Positions 43,118 to 53,500 of a stretch of 64,000 nt of DNA are shown piece after piece. The stretch's first letter is position 1. Each line of letters opens with the position of its first letter. A program made the translations under genes and the position numbers. The stretch comes from Pseudomonadota bacterium. GTDB lineage: Bacteria > Pseudomonadota > Alphaproteobacteria > Rhodospirillales > Magnetospirillaceae. The stretch spans positions 62,001 to 126,000 of the forward strand of contig JAJXUO010000001.1 of the NCBI GenBank assembly GCA_021782815.1, in the 5' to 3' direction. The notes below the pieces were generated by a model. That model saw only the letters and a list, made by a program, of their open reading frames with translations. It did not search any database and was not told the DNA's origin.

Positions 43118-44145
43118 GGCACCGGACGCCGGGCACCGAAGCGCGCCAGCGACATGATGGCCCGTCCGGTCAGTTCGTCACCGGGCATGCCGGTGGTCTT
43201 GCAATCGATCTCGGTATTGACCAGCAACTCCAGGGCCTGGCCCAGCCGTTCCGGCGACCAGCGGGCCAGCTGGCTCTTGATGTCGGCGGCCACACGGAAG
43301 TGTGGCGGCGGCTTCAAGGCGGCCACCGCCTGATCGGCGGTCTTGCCGTTGCTGATATGGCCGGCGCAAAGATGCAGGCGCTGAAAGTGGCGCTGCAGGC
43401 TGCGCAGGATGGCCACGGCATGGGTGCCTTCCAGCAGCAGGCGGTCCAGCACCCGCTGCGCCGTGGTCTGATCGCCGTTGGCGGTGGCCATGCACAGGCT
43501 GTCCAGCGACAGGGCGGCGGTATCGCCGACACAGGCCACGGCGTCCTCCAGTTTGACCCGGCCGGGGCCGCCCATATAAAGGGCCAGTTTGTCCAGCTCG
43601 GCGCGGGTAAGTTTGCGGTCGCCGCCCAAGTGATCGGCGAGAAAGGCCACGGCGTCGGGGTCGGCGGTCAGCTGATGGCCGCGCAGGGTTTCATGGATCA
43701 CCGCCTCCAGTCCGCCACCCTCGTCGGCGTAGCAGGGCAGGGCCACGGCATTTTCGGCGGTCTCGAACACTTTGCGCAGGCTGGAACGGGGGGAAAGTTC
43801 GCCGGCTTCGACCAACACCAGGGCATCGCCCATGGGATGGCCGAGAAAGCTCGTCAGAGCCGCGGTGGCGGCATCTCCGGCCTCGCGCACCCGGACCACC
43901 CGCCGCCCGCCGGTCAGGGCGATGGCGGCGGCCTCATCGGCCAGACGGGCCGGATCTTCCCTGAGGATCGAGGCCGGGAGATCGGTGAAGCGGAAGGGGT
44001 CGGCAAGGTCGGTCAGAACGGTCCGGGCCAGCCGTTCCAGCCGTTCCTTGACCAGTCCGGCATCGGGCCCATAGACCAGCACCGCCCGCATCGCCGCATC
44101 GGGGCGGTTCAGAAAGGCCTCGATGCGGTTTCCTGCCAGCTTCAT
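43108..44145 (-). CDS. holA: DNA polymerase III subunit delta
   Basis: A 345-residue clamp-loader wrench subunit that opens the sliding clamp. MKLAGNRIEAFLNRPDAAMRAVLVYGPDAGLVKERLERLARTV is typical of the start, and GDALVLVEAGELSPRSSLRKVFE, FLADHLGGDRKLTRAELDKLALYMG and ILRSLQRHFQRLHL match the delta domains. It has a degenerate P-loop region, as expected. It follows lptE in the leftward leuS-lptE-holA set. Confidence 0.92.
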   Translation of the reverse strand: MKLAGNRIEAFLNRPDAAMRAVLVYGPDAGLVKERLERLARTVLTDLADPFRFTDLPASILREDPARLADEAAAIALTGGRRVVRVREAGDAATAALTSFLGHPMGDALVLVEAGELSPRSSLRKVFETAENAVALPCYADEGGGLEAVIHETLRGHQLTADPDAVAFLADHLGGDRKLTRAELDKLALYMGGPGRVKLEDAVACVGDTAALSLDSLCMATANGDQTTAQRVLDRLLLEGTHAVAILRSLQRHFQRLHLCAGHISNGKTADQAVAALKPPPHFRVAADIKSQLARWSPERLGQALELLVNTEIDCKTTGMPGDELTGRAIMSLARFGARRPVPRR

Positions 44146-44167
44146 TGCATGCGGCTCTTATCGTTCT

Positions 44168-44698
44168 TTAGGGAACCGGCGCCAGTTGGCCGGAATAGAC
44201 CTTGCCGGCACGGATGAAATAGGCGGCAAGATCGTTGCGGATCTCCTGAGCCAACAACGTCGCCGAGCGGTTCTGGATATCGCTTTCGGCAGTGATATCG
44301 GCGTAATGCTCGGCCAGGAAGTCGTAACTGACGTTGGAGGTGGCAAGGCCCTGGGCGATGACGATGTTGCCTTTAAGAAGCTTGTAGGTGGCGCTATAGG
44401 CCACCACGTTGCGGGTGGCGTCGTCTTCGCGGCTGGTGGCCAGGGGATTGTCCGAATAGGTCAGGATGATCTGCAGGTGGTAAAGCGGCTTGGCCGGTTC
44501 ACCGCGCGGGTTGAGCTCGGTCAGCAGGGCATTGTGCAACAGCTGGCCGGCCCGCTCCGCCACCGGATCGACGGCGATGCTGGCCAATTGCAGATTGACC
44601 GCCGGATCGGCGGAAAACTTGCCGTACATGGGCCGGAAGCCGCAGGCCGACAGGGCCAGCAGCAGTCCGGCGGCGAGGAGGCGGTTACGCCACCACAT
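44168..44698 (-). CDS. lptE: LPS assembly lipoprotein LptE
   Basis: A 176-residue lipoprotein. The lipobox is ALSAC with Cys19. The sequence CGFRPMYG after the lipobox is characteristic of LptE, which plugs LptD and helps insert LPS into the outer membrane. Further family features are [15 protein letters not shown] and [11 protein letters not shown]. Its start overlaps the end of leuS by 14 bp, and holA follows 22 bp later; leuS-lptE-holA is a widespread order. Confidence 0.9.
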   Translation of the reverse strand: MWWRNRLLAAGLLLALSACGFRPMYGKFSADPAVNLQLASIAVDPVAERAGQLLHNALLTELNPRGEPAKPLYHLQIILTYSDNPLATSREDDATRNVVAYSATYKLLKGNIVIAQGLATSNVSYDFLAEHYADITAESDIQNRSATLLAQEIRNDLAAYFIRAGKVYSGQLAPVP

Positions 44699-47267
44699 TG
44701 ACGATCCTGTTGGGCACGACGATGACCTTGCGCGGGGCCTTGCCGTCCAGGGCGGCGGCCACGGCGGGCAGGGCCAGGGCGGCGGCCTGGGCCTGGTCCT
44801 GCGGCGCGTCCTTGGGCAGCTCCAGGGTGCCGCGCAGCTTGCCGTTGATCTGCACCGCCACCGTCACGCTGTCTTCCGCCAGCAGGGCGGTTTCGGCCAC
44901 CGGCCAGGGGGTTTCCACCAGCAGGGCGGTATGACCCAGCTCGGCCCACAGTTCCTCGGCCAGATGCGGCAGCATGGGGTTGATCAGGATCACCAGGGCG
45001 TCCAGGCCTTCGCGCAGGGCCCAGGCGGCGCCCTCTTCGCCGGCTTTCAGCTCGGCCAGGCTGTTGGTGAGTTCGCGCAGGCGGGCCACGGCCTTGTTGA
45101 AGTGGAAGCGCTCCAGATCCTCGCCCACCAGGGCGATGGTCTTATGGGTCTGGCGGCGCAGCTTGTCCACGGCGGGAGCGAAGGCGGCGGGAGCGGGGCT
45201 GCCCACCGGCGGCAACGGCATCTGCGGCGCCACCACCATGCGCCACAGGCGATTGACGTAGCGGAAGGCGCCGTCGATACCGGCCTCGGTCCAATCCAGA
45301 TCGCGCTCGGGCGGGCTGTCCGACAGCATGAACAGGCGGGCGGTGTCGGCGCCGTAGGTGTCGATGATCCAGGCGGGATCCACCACGTTCTTCTTGGATT
45401 TCGACATCTTTTCCGAGCGGCCCTGGGTCACCGGCTTGCCGCTGCCCACTTCCTGCAAGCGACCGTCGGCGGCTTTTTCCACATCGCTGGGGAACAGCCA
45501 TTTGCCGTCGTCGGACTTGTAGGTTTCGTGGCAGATCATGCCCTGGGTCAGCAGCCCGGCGAAAGGCTCGGCGACGTCGAGATAGCCGCAGGTCTTCAAG
45601 GCGCGGGTGAAGAAGCGCGAATAGAGCAGATGCAGCACGGCATGTTCGATGCCGCCGATATATTGATCCACCGGCAGCCAGTAATCGGCGGCTTCCTTGG
45701 TGAAGCCACGCCCGGTTTCCTGCGGCGCGGCATAGCGGGCGAAATACCACGACGATTCGAAGAAGGTGTCGAAGGTATCGGTTTCGCGCCGGGCCGCGGC
45801 GCCGCAGCAGGGGCAGGTGGTGTGCTTCCAGCTGGGGTGGTGGTCCAGGGGATTGCCCGGTTTGTCGAAGGAGACATCCTCGGGCAGGGTCACCGGCAGC
45901 TGGTCCTCGGGCACCGGCACCACGCCGCATGTCTGGCAGTGGATGACCGGAATGGGGCAGCCCCAATAGCGCTGGCGCGACACGCCCCAGTCGCGCAGAC
46001 GGTAATTGACCGAACGCTGGCCGATGCCGCGCTCTTCCATCATGGCGATGACCCGGGCCTTGGCCTCGGGAACGCTCAGTCCGTTGAGGGCGCCGGAATT
46101 GACCAGAACGCCGTCTTCACTGTAGGCCTCGTCGCCGATGACGATGCCGGCGGGGTCGACGCCCTCGGGCGCCACCACCACCTTGACCGGCAGATCGTAT
46201 TTGCGGGCGAAGTCGAGATCGCGCTGATCGTGCGCCGGGCAGCCGAAGATGGCCCCGGTGCCGTAGTCCATCAACACGAAATTGGCGACGTAAACCGGCA
46301 GCTTCTGGCCGTCCACCAGGGGGTTCAGGGCGTAAAGCCCGGTCTTGAAGCCCTTTTTCTCGGCGGTTTCCAGAGCCGCCTCGCTGGTGCCCATGCGGTT
46401 GCATTCGGCGATGAACTCGGCCAGGGCGGCATCGTCCCGCGCCAGTTTGGCGGCCAGGGGATGATTGGCGGCGATGGCCAGGAAGGCGGCGCCGTGCAGG
46501 GTGTCGGGGCGGGTGGTGTAAATCTCCAGGGTTTCATCGGGCTGGCCGTCCAACCCGAACACCAGACGCAGGCCTTCCGAGCGGCCGATCCAGTTTTCCT
46601 GCATCACCAGCACCCGTTCGGGCCAGCGGTCCAGGGTCTTCAAGCCCTGCAGAAGATCCTCGGCATAAGCGGTGATCTTCAGGAACCACTGGCTGAGAAG
46701 GCGCTTTTCCACCAGAGCGCCCGAGCGCCAGCCGCGCCCGTCGATAACCTGCTCGTTGGCCAGAACGGTATGTTCCTCGGGGTCCCAGTTCACCCAGGAT
46801 TCCTTGCGGTAGACCAGACCGGCCTTGAGGAAATCCAGAAACATCTTCTGTTCATGGCGATAATAGTCGGGTTCGCAGGTGGCGACCTCGCGATTCCAGT
46901 CGTAAGAGAGGCCCATGGACTTCAACTGGGTGCGCATGGCGGCGATGTTCTCGCGCGTCCATTGGGCGGGCGGCACATTGTTCTGGATGGCGGCGTTCTC
47001 GGCGGGCAGGCCGAAGGCGTCCCAGCCCATGGGATGCAAGACGTTGAAGCCCTTGGCGCGCTTGTAACGCGCCACCACGTCGCCCAGGGTATAGTTGCGC
47101 ACATGGCCCATATGGATGCGCCCCGACGGATAGGGGAACATCTCCAGCACATAATATTTGGGGCGCGTCGCGTCCTCGCGGGCCAGGAAGCTGTTACGCT
47201 CTTCCCAGATCTTCTGCCATTTGGCTTCCGTTTCCCTTACGTTGTAACGCTCATCGCTGCGCGACAT
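44685..47267 (-). CDS. leuS: Leucyl-tRNA synthetase
   Basis: An 860-residue class I aminoacyl-tRNA synthetase. [21 protein letters not shown] includes the HIGH-type motif at 52-55. The editing domain carries [26 protein letters not shown], and [13 protein letters not shown] at about 618-630 is KMSKS. A zinc-like Cys cluster (TCPCCGA) sits in the catalytic insert. The length is normal. It heads the leuS-lptE-holA run, about 95 bp after the DUF3576 lipoprotein gene. Confidence 0.97.
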   Translation of the reverse strand: MSRSDERYNVRETEAKWQKIWEERNSFLAREDATRPKYYVLEMFPYPSGRIHMGHVRNYTLGDVVARYKRAKGFNVLHPMGWDAFGLPAENAAIQNNVPPAQWTRENIAAMRTQLKSMGLSYDWNREVATCEPDYYRHEQKMFLDFLKAGLVYRKESWVNWDPEEHTVLANEQVIDGRGWRSGALVEKRLLSQWFLKITAYAEDLLQGLKTLDRWPERVLVMQENWIGRSEGLRLVFGLDGQPDETLEIYTTRPDTLHGAAFLAIAANHPLAAKLARDDAALAEFIAECNRMGTSEAALETAEKKGFKTGLYALNPLVDGQKLPVYVANFVLMDYGTGAIFGCPAHDQRDLDFARKYDLPVKVVVAPEGVDPAGIVIGDEAYSEDGVLVNSGALNGLSVPEAKARVIAMMEERGIGQRSVNYRLRDWGVSRQRYWGCPIPVIHCQTCGVVPVPEDQLPVTLPEDVSFDKPGNPLDHHPSWKHTTCPCCGAAARRETDTFDTFFESSWYFARYAAPQETGRGFTKEAADYWLPVDQYIGGIEHAVLHLLYSRFFTRALKTCGYLDVAEPFAGLLTQGMICHETYKSDDGKWLFPSDVEKAADGRLQEVGSGKPVTQGRSEKMSKSKKNVVDPAWIIDTYGADTARLFMLSDSPPERDLDWTEAGIDGAFRYVNRLWRMVVAPQMPLPPVGSPAPAAFAPAVDKLRRQTHKTIALVGEDLERFHFNKAVARLRELTNSLAELKAGEEGAAWALREGLDALVILINPMLPHLAEELWAELGHTALLVETPWPVAETALLAEDSVTVAVQINGKLRGTLELPKDAPQDQAQAAALALPAVAAALDGKAPRKVIVVPNRIVNVVA

Positions 47268-47361
47268 GATCGAGGCTTCTTCTTTTCGTCTTGAATGAAA
47301 TCGAACGGCAGGCGGCGGCGGCCTGGAGACAAGGGCCGCCGCGACACCGAAACCCGGCGGC

Positions 47362-47910
47362 TTAGTTGGGGTTCTGCGCCGCCACCGCGTCGGCCCGCAT
47401 TTCGCGGGCGCGGGTCAGGATGGTGTTTTCCAGATCGGTCGAGGTTTTGGCGTCGACGGGGCTGTCTTCCCACTGGCCGTTGCTGTTCTGCACCTGACGG
47501 AAGGTGGAGACATGCAGGCTGTCGGCGCGCAGGGTACGGTCCTGGATCACCACGGTCAGCTTGAAGCGTTCGTTGGCGGCCTCGGGCGAGCTATACCAGT
47601 CGGTGATGATGACGCCGCCGAAGGGGTCGGCCGAGGCCAGAGGCATGAAGGACAGGGTGTCCAGGGTGGCGCGCCACAGATAGGCGTTGACGCCGATGCC
47701 GTTGCCCTGCTGGTTGGTGTCGCTCTTCTTGCCGCCGAACAGATTGAGGCCGCCTTCACCGAAGATGGTCGGCTTCTTCTGGTCGCCCCAGGTGGGGGTG
47801 GTATCGCCGGGATCACGGGAGGGCGCGAGGGTTTGGCCTTCGCCACAGGCGGCGAGGGTGAAAAGGAGGGTCAGCGCCAGGGCCTTCCGCATCTTGCTGT
47901 GGATCACCAT
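47362..47910 (-). CDS. DUF3576 lipoprotein
   Basis: A 182-residue protein with an N-terminal signal [25 protein letters not shown]; the lipobox Cys is at about 22. The mature part contains [50 protein letters not shown], which is the DUF3576 signature. It is common in alphaproteobacteria directly before leuS; function unknown but probably at the outer membrane with LptE. ATG 47910 (GGAG upstream) is preferred; ATG 47892 is an alternative. Confidence 0.87.
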   Translation of the reverse strand: MVIHSKMRKALALTLLFTLAACGEGQTLAPSRDPGDTTPTWGDQKKPTIFGEGGLNLFGGKKSDTNQQGNGIGVNAYLWRATLDTLSFMPLASADPFGGVIITDWYSSPEAANERFKLTVVIQDRTLRADSLHVSTFRQVQNSNGQWEDSPVDAKTSTDLENTILTRAREMRADAVAAQNPN

Positions 47911-48280
47911 TATTGCTCCAAGACCGTCGTTTCCGGACATGGGACCGGAATGATGCAAACCTTCTCGTACCATAGGAGCGAGGGGAACCCAAGAGTACAG
48001 TTGTTTTAGGGTGATCGCATTTGCGTCCACCCTGGCTTTTTTGTCCACTCAAGCGCCGGGCGTCGGGCTTTGCCCGACGGGGCTATCCTCGCTTTTGCCT
48101 CCGCGCCTGCTCCGGCAACGCTGCGGCGGCCTCAACGGCCTAGTCAGCCGCCAAAAGCGGCTTCCATATGAGACCACCATGCCGGTTGTCCCATCGATAC
48201 ATCCCTTTGCCTCGAACCGGCGGTTTCACCTCTGTGCTATGAGGGGAAACCGGTGTTTCGACCAGCATGATGGAGCCCCC
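47911..48280. other. Divergent intergenic region DUF3576 / FAH gene
   Basis: A 370-bp gap. It contains dispersed repeat copy B (48008-48170). I see no credible gene, and no clear promoter for the FAH gene in 48171-48280. Confidence 0.6.
48008..48170 (+). repeat. Dispersed hairpin element, copy B
   Basis: A 163-bp relative of 18718-18911, in the same orientation. Hairpins: AGGGTG/CACCCT around CGCA-TT-TGCG; CGTCGGGC/GCCCGACG (copy A has GCTGGCG/CGCCAGC); GGCC/GGCC (copy A GCGC/GCGC); GCCGC/GCGGC. It is about 30 bp shorter than copy A, missing the part around the small CGCC/GGCG hairpin. As in copy A, it lies between divergent genes, with its end about 110 bp before the rightward start codon. 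Confidence 0.75.
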
Positions 48281-48964
48281 ATGACCCATTTCGTTCTCCC
48301 TCCCGCCGCCCCCACGGTTCTGGCCGTTTCCGGGGGGGGGCTTTTCCCGGTGCGGCGCATTTTCTGCGTCGGTCAGAATTATGCCGATCATACCCGCGAA
48401 ATGGGCGGTGATCCCAGCCGTGAACCGCCGTTTTTCTTCGCCAAGCCCACCGATGCCGCGACCTCGGCCCCCACCGTGCCCTATCCGCCGGCCACCCAGC
48501 GTCTGGATTACGAGGGTGAACTGGTGGTGGCCATCGGCAAAGGCGGCGCCGGCATCGCCGTGGCCGAGGCCGAATCCCACATCTACGGCTATGCCGTGGG
48601 CTGCGACCTGACCCGCCGCGACCTGCAGGCCGAGGCCCGCAAGATCGGCCGCCCCTGGGATATGGCCAAGGGCTTCGACGCCTCGGCCGCCATCGGCGTG
48701 CTCTATCCCGCCGACGAGGTGGGGCATCCCGGCAGAGGGGCCATCACCCTGTCGGTCAATGGCGTGGAAAAGCAGCGCAGCGATCTGTCCTGCATGATCT
48801 GGTCGGTGCCGGAAATCGTCGCCACCCTGTCCGCCTATGTCACCCTGGCGCCGGGCGATCTGATTTTCAGCGGCACGCCCGCCGGTATCGGTCCGCTGTT
48901 CCGCGATGATCGGGTGGATATCCGCATCGACGGCGTCGGCGCCCATGTCTTCACCGTGGTGTGA
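48281..48964 (+). CDS. Fumarylacetoacetate hydrolase family protein
   Basis: A 227-residue FAH-fold enzyme. FCVGQNYADHTREMG, FFFAKPTDAA, DYEGELVVAIGKGG (metal-binding Glu pair) and GYAVGCDLTRRDLQ are intact, as is GDLIFSGTPAGIGPL. The short single-domain type suggests fumarylpyruvate or acylpyruvate hydrolase, but oxaloacetate tautomerase or decarboxylase activity is also possible. ATG 48281 with GGAG is chosen; upstream frame is repeat. xthA follows after 9 bp. Confidence 0.88.
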   Translation: MTHFVLPPAAPTVLAVSGGGLFPVRRIFCVGQNYADHTREMGGDPSREPPFFFAKPTDAATSAPTVPYPPATQRLDYEGELVVAIGKGGAGIAVAEAESHIYGYAVGCDLTRRDLQAEARKIGRPWDMAKGFDASAAIGVLYPADEVGHPGRGAITLSVNGVEKQRSDLSCMIWSVPEIVATLSAYVTLAPGDLIFSGTPAGIGPLFRDDRVDIRIDGVGAHVFTVV

Positions 48965-48973
48965 TATCCGGCC

Positions 48974-49762
48974 ATGACATTGCGGATCGTTACCTGGAAC
49001 TGTAATTCCGTGCGGCTGCGTCTGGCGCAGCTGGCGGAGATCGATCACAAACTGCGGCCCGACGTGCTGTGCCTGCAGGAAACCAAGGTCGTCGACGCGC
49101 TGTTTCCCAGCCAGGCCCTGAGCGAGCTGGGCTATGGCCATCTCGCCGTACGCGGCATGAAAAGCTATAACGGTGTGGCCATCGCCTCGAAACGCCCGCT
49201 TGCCGAGGTGCAGCGGCCCGTCTGGTGCGAGCGCGACGATTGCCGCCACCTGTCGGCGGTGATCGACGGCATCACCGTGCATAACCTTTATATCCCCGCC
49301 GGCGGCGATGTGCCCGACGCGGCGGTGAACGACAAGTTCGCCCACAAGCTGGCGTTTCTCGACGCGCTGACGGCGTGGTTTTCCGCCCAGGATGCCGGGC
49401 AGCCCATGGTCATGCTGGGGGATTTCAATATCGCGCCCCTGGAAACCGACGTGTGGTCGCACAAGCAGCTGCTGAAGGTGGTCAGCCATACCCCGGTGGA
49501 AGTGGCGCGGCTGGGGGCCTTGCAGGCCTCGCTGGACTGGGTGGACGGGGTGCGGGCGGTGATCCCGCCGGCCGAGAAACTCTATAGCTGGTGGAGCTAC
49601 CGCTCATCCGACTGGTCGGCGGCCGACAAGGGCCGCCGGCTCGACCATATCTGGCTGACCCGGCCGCTGGCGCCGCGCATCCGCCATGCCGAGGTCTTGC
49701 GGGAAAGCCGGGGCTGGAGTCCGCCCTCGGATCATGCGCCGGTGCTGTTAGAGCTCGGGTAG
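48974..49762 (+). CDS. xthA: Exodeoxyribonuclease III
   Basis: A 262-residue AP endonuclease/3' exonuclease for base-excision repair. RIVTWNCNSVRLRLAQL, LCLQETKVVD (metal Glu), GVAIASK, VMLGDFNIAPLETDVW and the C-terminal SDHAPVLLEL with catalytic His are intact. It lies 9 bp after the FAH gene, so they are probably co-transcribed. The last 15 bp overlap the convergent cysteine-containing unknown. Confidence 0.94.
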   Translation: MTLRIVTWNCNSVRLRLAQLAEIDHKLRPDVLCLQETKVVDALFPSQALSELGYGHLAVRGMKSYNGVAIASKRPLAEVQRPVWCERDDCRHLSAVIDGITVHNLYIPAGGDVPDAAVNDKFAHKLAFLDALTAWFSAQDAGQPMVMLGDFNIAPLETDVWSHKQLLKVVSHTPVEVARLGALQASLDWVDGVRAVIPPAEKLYSWWSYRSSDWSAADKGRRLDHIWLTRPLAPRIRHAEVLRESRGWSPPSDHAPVLLELG

Positions 49763-50422
49763 GCCGAAAAGGGCCCGCAATTCGTTCAGGCGGTCCTCGA
49801 TCACCAGGGGCACCGCCTGGGCGAAACTGTCCAGGGTGATGATGGCATTGACCATGACATCCTTGCGGAAGGCGGCGCGCAGCCGTTCGGCCATGCCGTG
49901 ATTGACCTCACAGGCGGCGGCGGCATGGGTGGTGAGCGCGGCCAGATCCATCGTGCCGTTTTCCAGAAAGCGCGACAGCAGAACCATGGAAAACACCCGG
50001 TAGAGGGTTTCGTCGTCGCGGGCGAAAGGCAGATGGAAGCGCGCCATGGGCCGGTAGAAGGCCAGATGCGGACAGCCCGAGGTGGCGCCGATCAGCCCGA
50101 TCAGCGAGGCCACGGCATGTTGCAGCGGCTTGCGGGCGACGATGGTGCGCGTGCGGGTCTCCACCTCGATCAGGGCTTCCTCGTAGGAATAGAAGCGGTC
50201 GAAGTCGGCCACGAAGCCGGAAAACGCGGCGGCGAAGGGGCAGAACGGGGTGGTTTGCGGCAGCGGACAGTGGCCGCAGCGGTGGAAATCGAGGTGGGCC
50301 CAGTCCGGCGGGGTTCCACCGGCTTCCGGGCAAAGGGTGAAGCTGGTGGTGTCGAACAGCAGGGTGACGGATTCGACGCCGTCGGGCAGGTGAAAGCGAT
50401 AGGTGATCCGCTCTGCCGGCAT
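49748..50422 (-). CDS. Conserved protein of unknown function with Cys cluster
   Basis: A 224-residue protein I cannot assign with confidence. The N-terminal part carries four cysteines (C31, C49, C52 and C61; CPEAGG, RCGHCPLP and PFCPF) that could bind a metal or cluster. The remainder is helical: GLIGATSGCPHLAFYRPMARFHLPF and AIITLDSFAQAVPLVIEDRLNELRALFGL. MPAERITYRFHLPDGVESVTLLFDT suggests a beta-rich start. The gene is between xthA and the large glutamate dehydrogenase gene, 84 bp after the latter's stop, with a terminator between. Confidence 0.65.
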   Translation of the reverse strand: MPAERITYRFHLPDGVESVTLLFDTTSFTLCPEAGGTPPDWAHLDFHRCGHCPLPQTTPFCPFAAAFSGFVADFDRFYSYEEALIEVETRTRTIVARKPLQHAVASLIGLIGATSGCPHLAFYRPMARFHLPFARDDETLYRVFSMVLLSRFLENGTMDLAALTTHAAAACEVNHGMAERLRAAFRKDVMVNAIITLDSFAQAVPLVIEDRLNELRALFGLPEL

Positions 50423-50460
50423 GGCGGTTCTCCCTTGGCCAGTCCTTTTTCACCCTATCA

Positions 50461-50491
50461 GAAAGAACGGGGCCGCCGAAACGGCGGCCCC
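50461..50491 (-). terminator. Intrinsic terminator after glutamate dehydrogenase gene
   Basis: GGGGCCGCCG and CGGCGGCCCC flank AAA at 50469-50491. Read leftward, the stem is followed by GTTCTTTC, a short T-rich tail, just after the stop at 50507. Confidence 0.75.
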
Positions 50492-50506
50492 GCAGGCGTG
50501 AGGGTA

Positions 50507-53500
50507 TTATTTGTCGGTCAGGGCGCGGAACTGATGGCTGGCCACCGTCAGCACCGCCAGATCCAGCATGCCGGCGGCCTTGAGTTCGCCCATCAGCTGA
50601 TCGGCGCGGGTAATGGCCGAACCGCGGCTGTCGCTCCAGACGGCCAGGGCCTGATCGGCGTCGATGCCGCCGGTTTCGCGGGCGATGCTCTCGGTCATGG
50701 CGGCCTGACGCAGATAAAGGTCCTCGATCACCGCGTCGGTGGCCAGTTTCTGCCAATGGCCGCCGCCGGACAGGCGTTCGGCGGCGCCGCGCAGCCAGCC
50801 CAGGCCGAACCGTCCGCCCACCAGGAAGTACAGCCGGCCGATGGCGTCCACCGGCTGGTCGGTCTTCAGGGCGATGCGGGCGATGTCGGTGGCCGAGGCC
50901 AGGACGATCAGGCTGGCCACGGTATGGGCCAGATCTTCCGGCACGCCCTGTTCGCGGAAGGCGGCGATGCGGGTGGCCAGCAAGGCGGCGGTTTCGGCCG
51001 GCATGACCTGATCGAGCTCGGCCCGCACGGCGGCGATGCCGGGGGCCAGTTCGGCCCTGAGGCGCACCATGTCGGCCGAGCGGGGAGCATGGGTCACCAC
51101 CCAGCTCATGGCCCGTTCCACCAAACGGTTGATTTCGATCAGCATGGCGGTCTGCACGGCGGCCGGTACCTGATTGTCCAGAGCCTCGATGGCGTCCCAG
51201 ATTTCGCGCAGGCCGAAGGAATCCCGCACGATGAGATAGGCGCGGGCGATTTCGGCGGGCGGGGTGCCGGTGCGTTCCATCAGCCGCGCCACCACCGATC
51301 CGCCGATGCGGTTGACCATGCTGTTGGTGGCGGCGGTGGCGACGATCTCACGGCGCAGGCGGTGTGAGGCCATGCGCTCGCGCCACTCGGCGGTGTGGAG
51401 GCGCCGCGGGAAGTAGCGCGGCAGATCTTCCGCCAGCAGCGGATCGTCGGGCAGGTCCGACTCCAGGATGGCCTCGTAGAGCCACATCTTGGAATAGGCC
51501 AGCAGCACCGAGATTTCCGGCCGGGTCAGGCCGCGTCCGGCATGGGCGCGGCGGCCCAGTTCGGCGTCGTCGGGCAGGAATTCCACGGCGCGGTCGAGCC
51601 GTCCGGCCCGTTCCAGCAGGCGCATGAAGCGGTCCTGCTGGTCCAGCATGGCCGGGGCCTGAGCCTCGAACAGGGAAATGGCCTGGGTCTGCAGATAATT
51701 GTCGCGCAGCACCAGATGGCCCACATCCTCGGTCATGGCCGCCAGCAACTCGTTGCGCTGCTTGCCGGTAAGATCCCCGGCGGCCGTGGCGGCATCCAGC
51801 AGGATCTTGATATTGACCTCGTGGTCCGAGCAGTCCACCCCGGCGGAATTGTCGATGGCGTCGGTATTGCCGCGCCCGCCGGCCAGGGCGTATTCGATAC
51901 GGCCCAGCTGGGTCATGGCCAGGTTGGCCCCTTCGCCCACCACTTTGCAGCGCAGTTCGGCACCGTCGACACGCAAGGACTCGTTGGCGCGATCGCCGAC
52001 CTCGGCATTGCTTTCCTCGGCGGATTTCACATAGGTGCCGATGCCGCCGAACCACAGGAGATCCACTTCGGCGGTGAGCAGGCGGCGGATCAGGTCGGTG
52101 GGGGTGAGATGGTCCTCGGCAATGCCGAAGCGGGCCTTGACCTGGGGCGAGAGGGCGATGGTCTTGGCATCGCGCGGGAAAATGCCGCCGCCGGCCGAGA
52201 GTTTGCTCTTGTCGTAATCGGCCCAGCTGGAACGGGGCAGGGCGAACATGCGCTCCCGTTCAATAAAGCCGGTCTCGGCGTCCGGATCGGGATCGAGGAA
52301 GATATGGCGGTGGTCGAAGGCGGCCAGCAGGCGGGTATGGCGCGAGCGCAGCATGCCGTTGCCGAACACGTCGCCCGACATGTCGCCGACGCCGATGGCG
52401 GTGAAATCCTCCGTCTGCACGTCGCGGCCCATCTCGCGGAAATGGCGCTTGACCGATTCCCAGGCGCCGCGCGCGGTGATGCCCATGACCTTGTGGTCGT
52501 AGCCCACCGAGCCGCCCGAGGCGAAGGCGTCGCCCAGCCAGAAGCCGTAATCGGCCGAAACGCCGTTGGCGATATCCGAGAAGGTGGCCGTGCCCTTATC
52601 GGCGGCCACCACCAGATAGGGATCGTCCTCGTCCAGGCGCACCACCCGGGGCGGCGGCACCACCTGACCGTTCACCAGATTGTCGGTGATGTCGAGCAGA
52701 CCGCGCATCAGGGTTTTGTAGCAGGCGATGCCCTCTTCCAGCAGCGCCTCGCGGCCGCCGTCCTTCGGCGGCGCCTTGACGACGAACCCGCCCTTCGAGC
52801 CCACCGGCACGATCACGGCGTTTTTCACCATCTGCGCCTTGATCAGACCGAGGATTTCGGTACGGAAGTCCTCGGGGCGGTCCGACCAGCGGATGCCGCC
52901 GCGCGCCACCTTGCCGCCGCGCAGATGGATGCCCTCCATGCGCGGGCTGTAGACGAACACTTCCACATTGGGGCGGGGCAGGGGCAGGCCCAGCACTTTT
53001 TTACTGTCCAGCTTGACCGACAGATAAGGCTTGGCCTGGCCGTTTTCCCGTTGGAAGTAGTTGGTGCGCAGCGAGCTGTCCACCAGATTGAGGAACCAGC
53101 GCAGGATGCGGTCCTCGTCGGCGCTGACGATGCGTTCCAGGGCCTGATCGAGGGCGGCGCGCAAGGGGGCCTCGTCCTGGGGGCCGTCGGGGTCGAAGCG
53201 GGCCTCGAACAGGCGCACCAGCAGGGCGGCGGCTTCCGGATTCCCGGTCACGCTGCGCTCCACATAGGACTGGCTGAAGGTGGAGCCGGCCTGACGCAGA
53301 TATTTGGCATAGGCCCTGAGCACCATGACCTGACGCCAGCTCAGCCCGGCATTGACCACCAGACGGTTGAAGCCGTCGTCCTCGGCGTCTTTTTGCCAGA
53401 CGGCGCGGAAAGCCTCCTCGAAATTGCCGCGCAAGGCCTCGATATCCACCGCGGCGCCATCGGGGCTGGTCATGGTGAAATCATGAATCCATACCGGGGC

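Noticed and set aside
48011-48280. N-terminal extension of the FAH protein through repeat copy B
   Set aside because: The extra sequence is the hairpin element, and GGAG before ATG 48281 gives the usual N-terminus.
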